From Pseudomonadota bacterium (lineage in GTDB: Bacteria > Pseudomonadota > Gammaproteobacteria > Burkholderiales > Gallionellaceae), in contig JAJXTT010000078.1 of the NCBI GenBank assembly GCA_021783525.1, positions 1 through 7,451 on the forward strand: a DNA stretch of 7,451 nucleotides, in the 5' to 3' direction. The notes beneath the pieces are model-generated. The model was not told the DNA's origin and did no database searches. It saw nothing but the letters and a program-made list of their open reading frames with translations. This document shows, in pieces, positions 6,771 to 7,451 of the stretch. Every line of letters begins with the position of its first letter. Positions within the stretch are counted from its first letter, which is position 1. The translations under genes and the position numbers were made by a program.

Positions 6771-6896
6771 ATGGACTGGTCGAACCCGAAGCAGTTTGAA
6801 GCAGAAGTTCGTCGTTGCAGGCATGGGAATATCATGAACGCTGCATATCGAATGCTTGCCCTGGCCTATGCCGAGACTTCCGGTCGTTTTCATTGA
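6771..6896 (+). CDS. Possible small protein of 41 residues, very uncertain
   Basis: An ATG-started frame of 41 codons encodes a peptide beginning MDWSNPKQFEAEVRR and ending YAETSGRFH. The middle part (about 9-37) could form an amphipathic helix. I do not recognise it. No Shine-Dalgarno precedes the ATG, and third codon positions are mixed after the first eight codons, unlike the strongly G/C-ending codons of the flagellar genes. It may be a non-coding stretch or a gene remnant. Confidence 0.15.
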   Translation: MDWSNPKQFEAEVRRCRHGNIMNAAYRMLALAYAETSGRFH

Positions 6897-6950
6897 ATCG
6901 GCGAGTTGACCGGGCGGACGTATGTCGCGGGATTCGGAGCAACAAGAACG

Positions 6951-6980
6951 GCCATTGAAATGCCGTTGCCATCGGAATGG
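6951..6980. repeat. Two tandem dyads upstream of the permease gene
   Basis: GCCAT-N3-AATG occurs twice with a 17-base offset (6951-6962 and 6968-6979). Each copy contains a short dyad: CATT-GA-AATG (6953-6962) and CCAT-CGGA-ATGG (6969-6980). The second overlaps the possible -35 element. Their position suggests an operator, which is inference. Confidence 0.3.
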
Positions 6981-6996
6981 TGCGACAGGGCATAAT
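6966..6996 (+). promoter_or_regulatory. Possible promoter of the permease gene with a 19-base spacer
   Basis: TTGCCA (6966-6971) and CATAAT (6991-6996, 5/6 to consensus) are separated by 19 bases, about 33 bases before the ATG at 7030. The long spacer is unfavourable for unaided sigma-70 and is the kind used by MerR-type activators. However, the dyad at 6969-6980 is not centred in the spacer, and no regulator gene is visible. Confidence 0.3.
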
Positions 6997-7029
6997 TGCG
7001 AATGACAAATTTAGAGTAGAGCGTATTCC

Positions 7030-7451
7030 ATGCAAAGCAGATCAAACGAAAAATCCCTGTCTCCTTTTACTGGCCTGATGATATTTGCGCTGGTGGCCAT
7101 CATCGGGTTTGCCTATGTCAAATGGGTGCCTTATTACGCCAAGGCACTCGCCGCTCAAAGCCAGCACACCATAGGAGATTCCATCCTTTCCGGGAAGACC
7201 GCCGTTGCACCGCCCGCCTCATGGAGCGCTGCGGCAGACTACGCCATGGCCTATGGCAAGGCGATCTGGAAGGCGCTCGTCCTTGGCCTCGTGCTGGGTT
7301 CGGGCATCAAGGTGCTTCTGCCGGGCCACTGGGTGGGCGCGATGCTCGGCCGCATGGGTTTCAGAAGCACGGCCTTTGGCGGACTTTTCGCCATTCCCTG
7401 CATGATGTGCACCTGCTGTGCCGCACCGGTGGCCATCGGTATGCGCCAAAG
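7030..7451 (+). CDS. DUF318/ArsP-like membrane permease, 3' end outside the window
   Basis: An open frame from ATG 7030 runs off the window edge after 140 codons. It begins MQSRSNEKSL, has a hydrophobic segment at about 13-31, a loop (about 32-75), a second segment at about 77-97, and then FGGLFAIPCMMCTCCAAPVAIGMR (116-139, key residues Cys124, Cys127, Cys129, Cys130, Pro133). The MCTCCAAPV block is what I recognise as typical of one branch of the UPF0718/DUF318 permease family, whose best-known member, ArsP, exports organoarsenicals. The substrate here is unknown; the cysteine cluster could suggest a thiol-reactive metal or metalloid, which is inference. No strong Shine-Dalgarno is seen (TAGAG at 7016-7020). 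It has no visible link to the flagellar genes and is probably a separate transcription unit. The C-terminal half is missing from view. Confidence 0.8.
   Translation, partial: MQSRSNEKSLSPFTGLMIFALVAIIGFAYVKWVPYYAKALAAQSQHTIGDSILSGKTAVAPPASWSAAADYAMAYGKAIWKALVLGLVLGSGIKVLLPGHWVGAMLGRMGFRSTAFGGLFAIPCMMCTCCAAPVAIGMRQ

Larger units (their letters stand above)
6747..7029. other. Intergenic region between motD and the permease gene
   Basis: This 283-base gap is less G+C-rich than the genes around it and holds no convincing gene. It contains GTTCG/CGAAC arms (6764-6768, 6781-6785, and GTTCG again at 6807-6811), a 10-base-period direct repeat of GAAGCAG (6788-6794 and 6798-6804), a weak 41-codon frame (6771-6896), and the dyads and possible promoter listed separately. 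Confidence 0.6.

Noticed and set aside
6832..7035. 67-codon minus-strand frame in the motD-permease gap
   Set aside because: It overlaps the start of the permease gene, has no ribosome binding site of note, and its composition looks random.

Overview
The window holds the downstream part of a flagellar gene cluster from a Gram-negative proteobacterium, all on the + strand, followed by an intergenic gap and the start of an unrelated membrane permease. The high G+C content, the gene order flhA-flhF-flhG-fliA-motC-motD and the MotC/MotD-type stator fit a polarly flagellated Beta- or Gammaproteobacterium. My best guess is a betaproteobacterium of the Nitrosomonadales/Gallionellaceae kind, inferred from remembered protein similarity and not tested by a search.

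Layout: flhA (export gate, 5' end at the window edge), flhF (SRP-type GTPase placing the polar flagellum), flhG (MinD-like partner controlling flagellar number) and fliA (sigma-28) form a tight block with overlaps of 4, 11 and 4 bases, so translation is probably coupled. After a 145-base gap come motC and motD, overlapping by one base (TGATG), which encode the stator. The chemotaxis genes that lie between fliA and motC in Pseudomonas are absent here. A 283-base gap (6747-7029) follows, with short repeats, a possible promoter and one weak 41-codon frame. The last gene, from 7030, runs off the edge and encodes the N-terminal 140 residues of a DUF318/ArsP-like permease with a cysteine cluster.

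Together FlhA exports flagellar subunits, FlhF and FlhG set position and number, FliA transcribes late genes, and MotC/MotD power rotation.

Most of this is ordinary flagellar biology. The points worth a second look are: an FlhG whose P-loop has lost its lysines; palindromic, REP-like sequence inside the flhF linker and the flhG 5' end; an 18-base perfect palindrome inside flhG; a 9-bp hairpin at the very end of motD; and tandem dyads in front of the permease gene. I saw no mobile element, CRISPR array, RNA gene or clearly novel multi-gene system.
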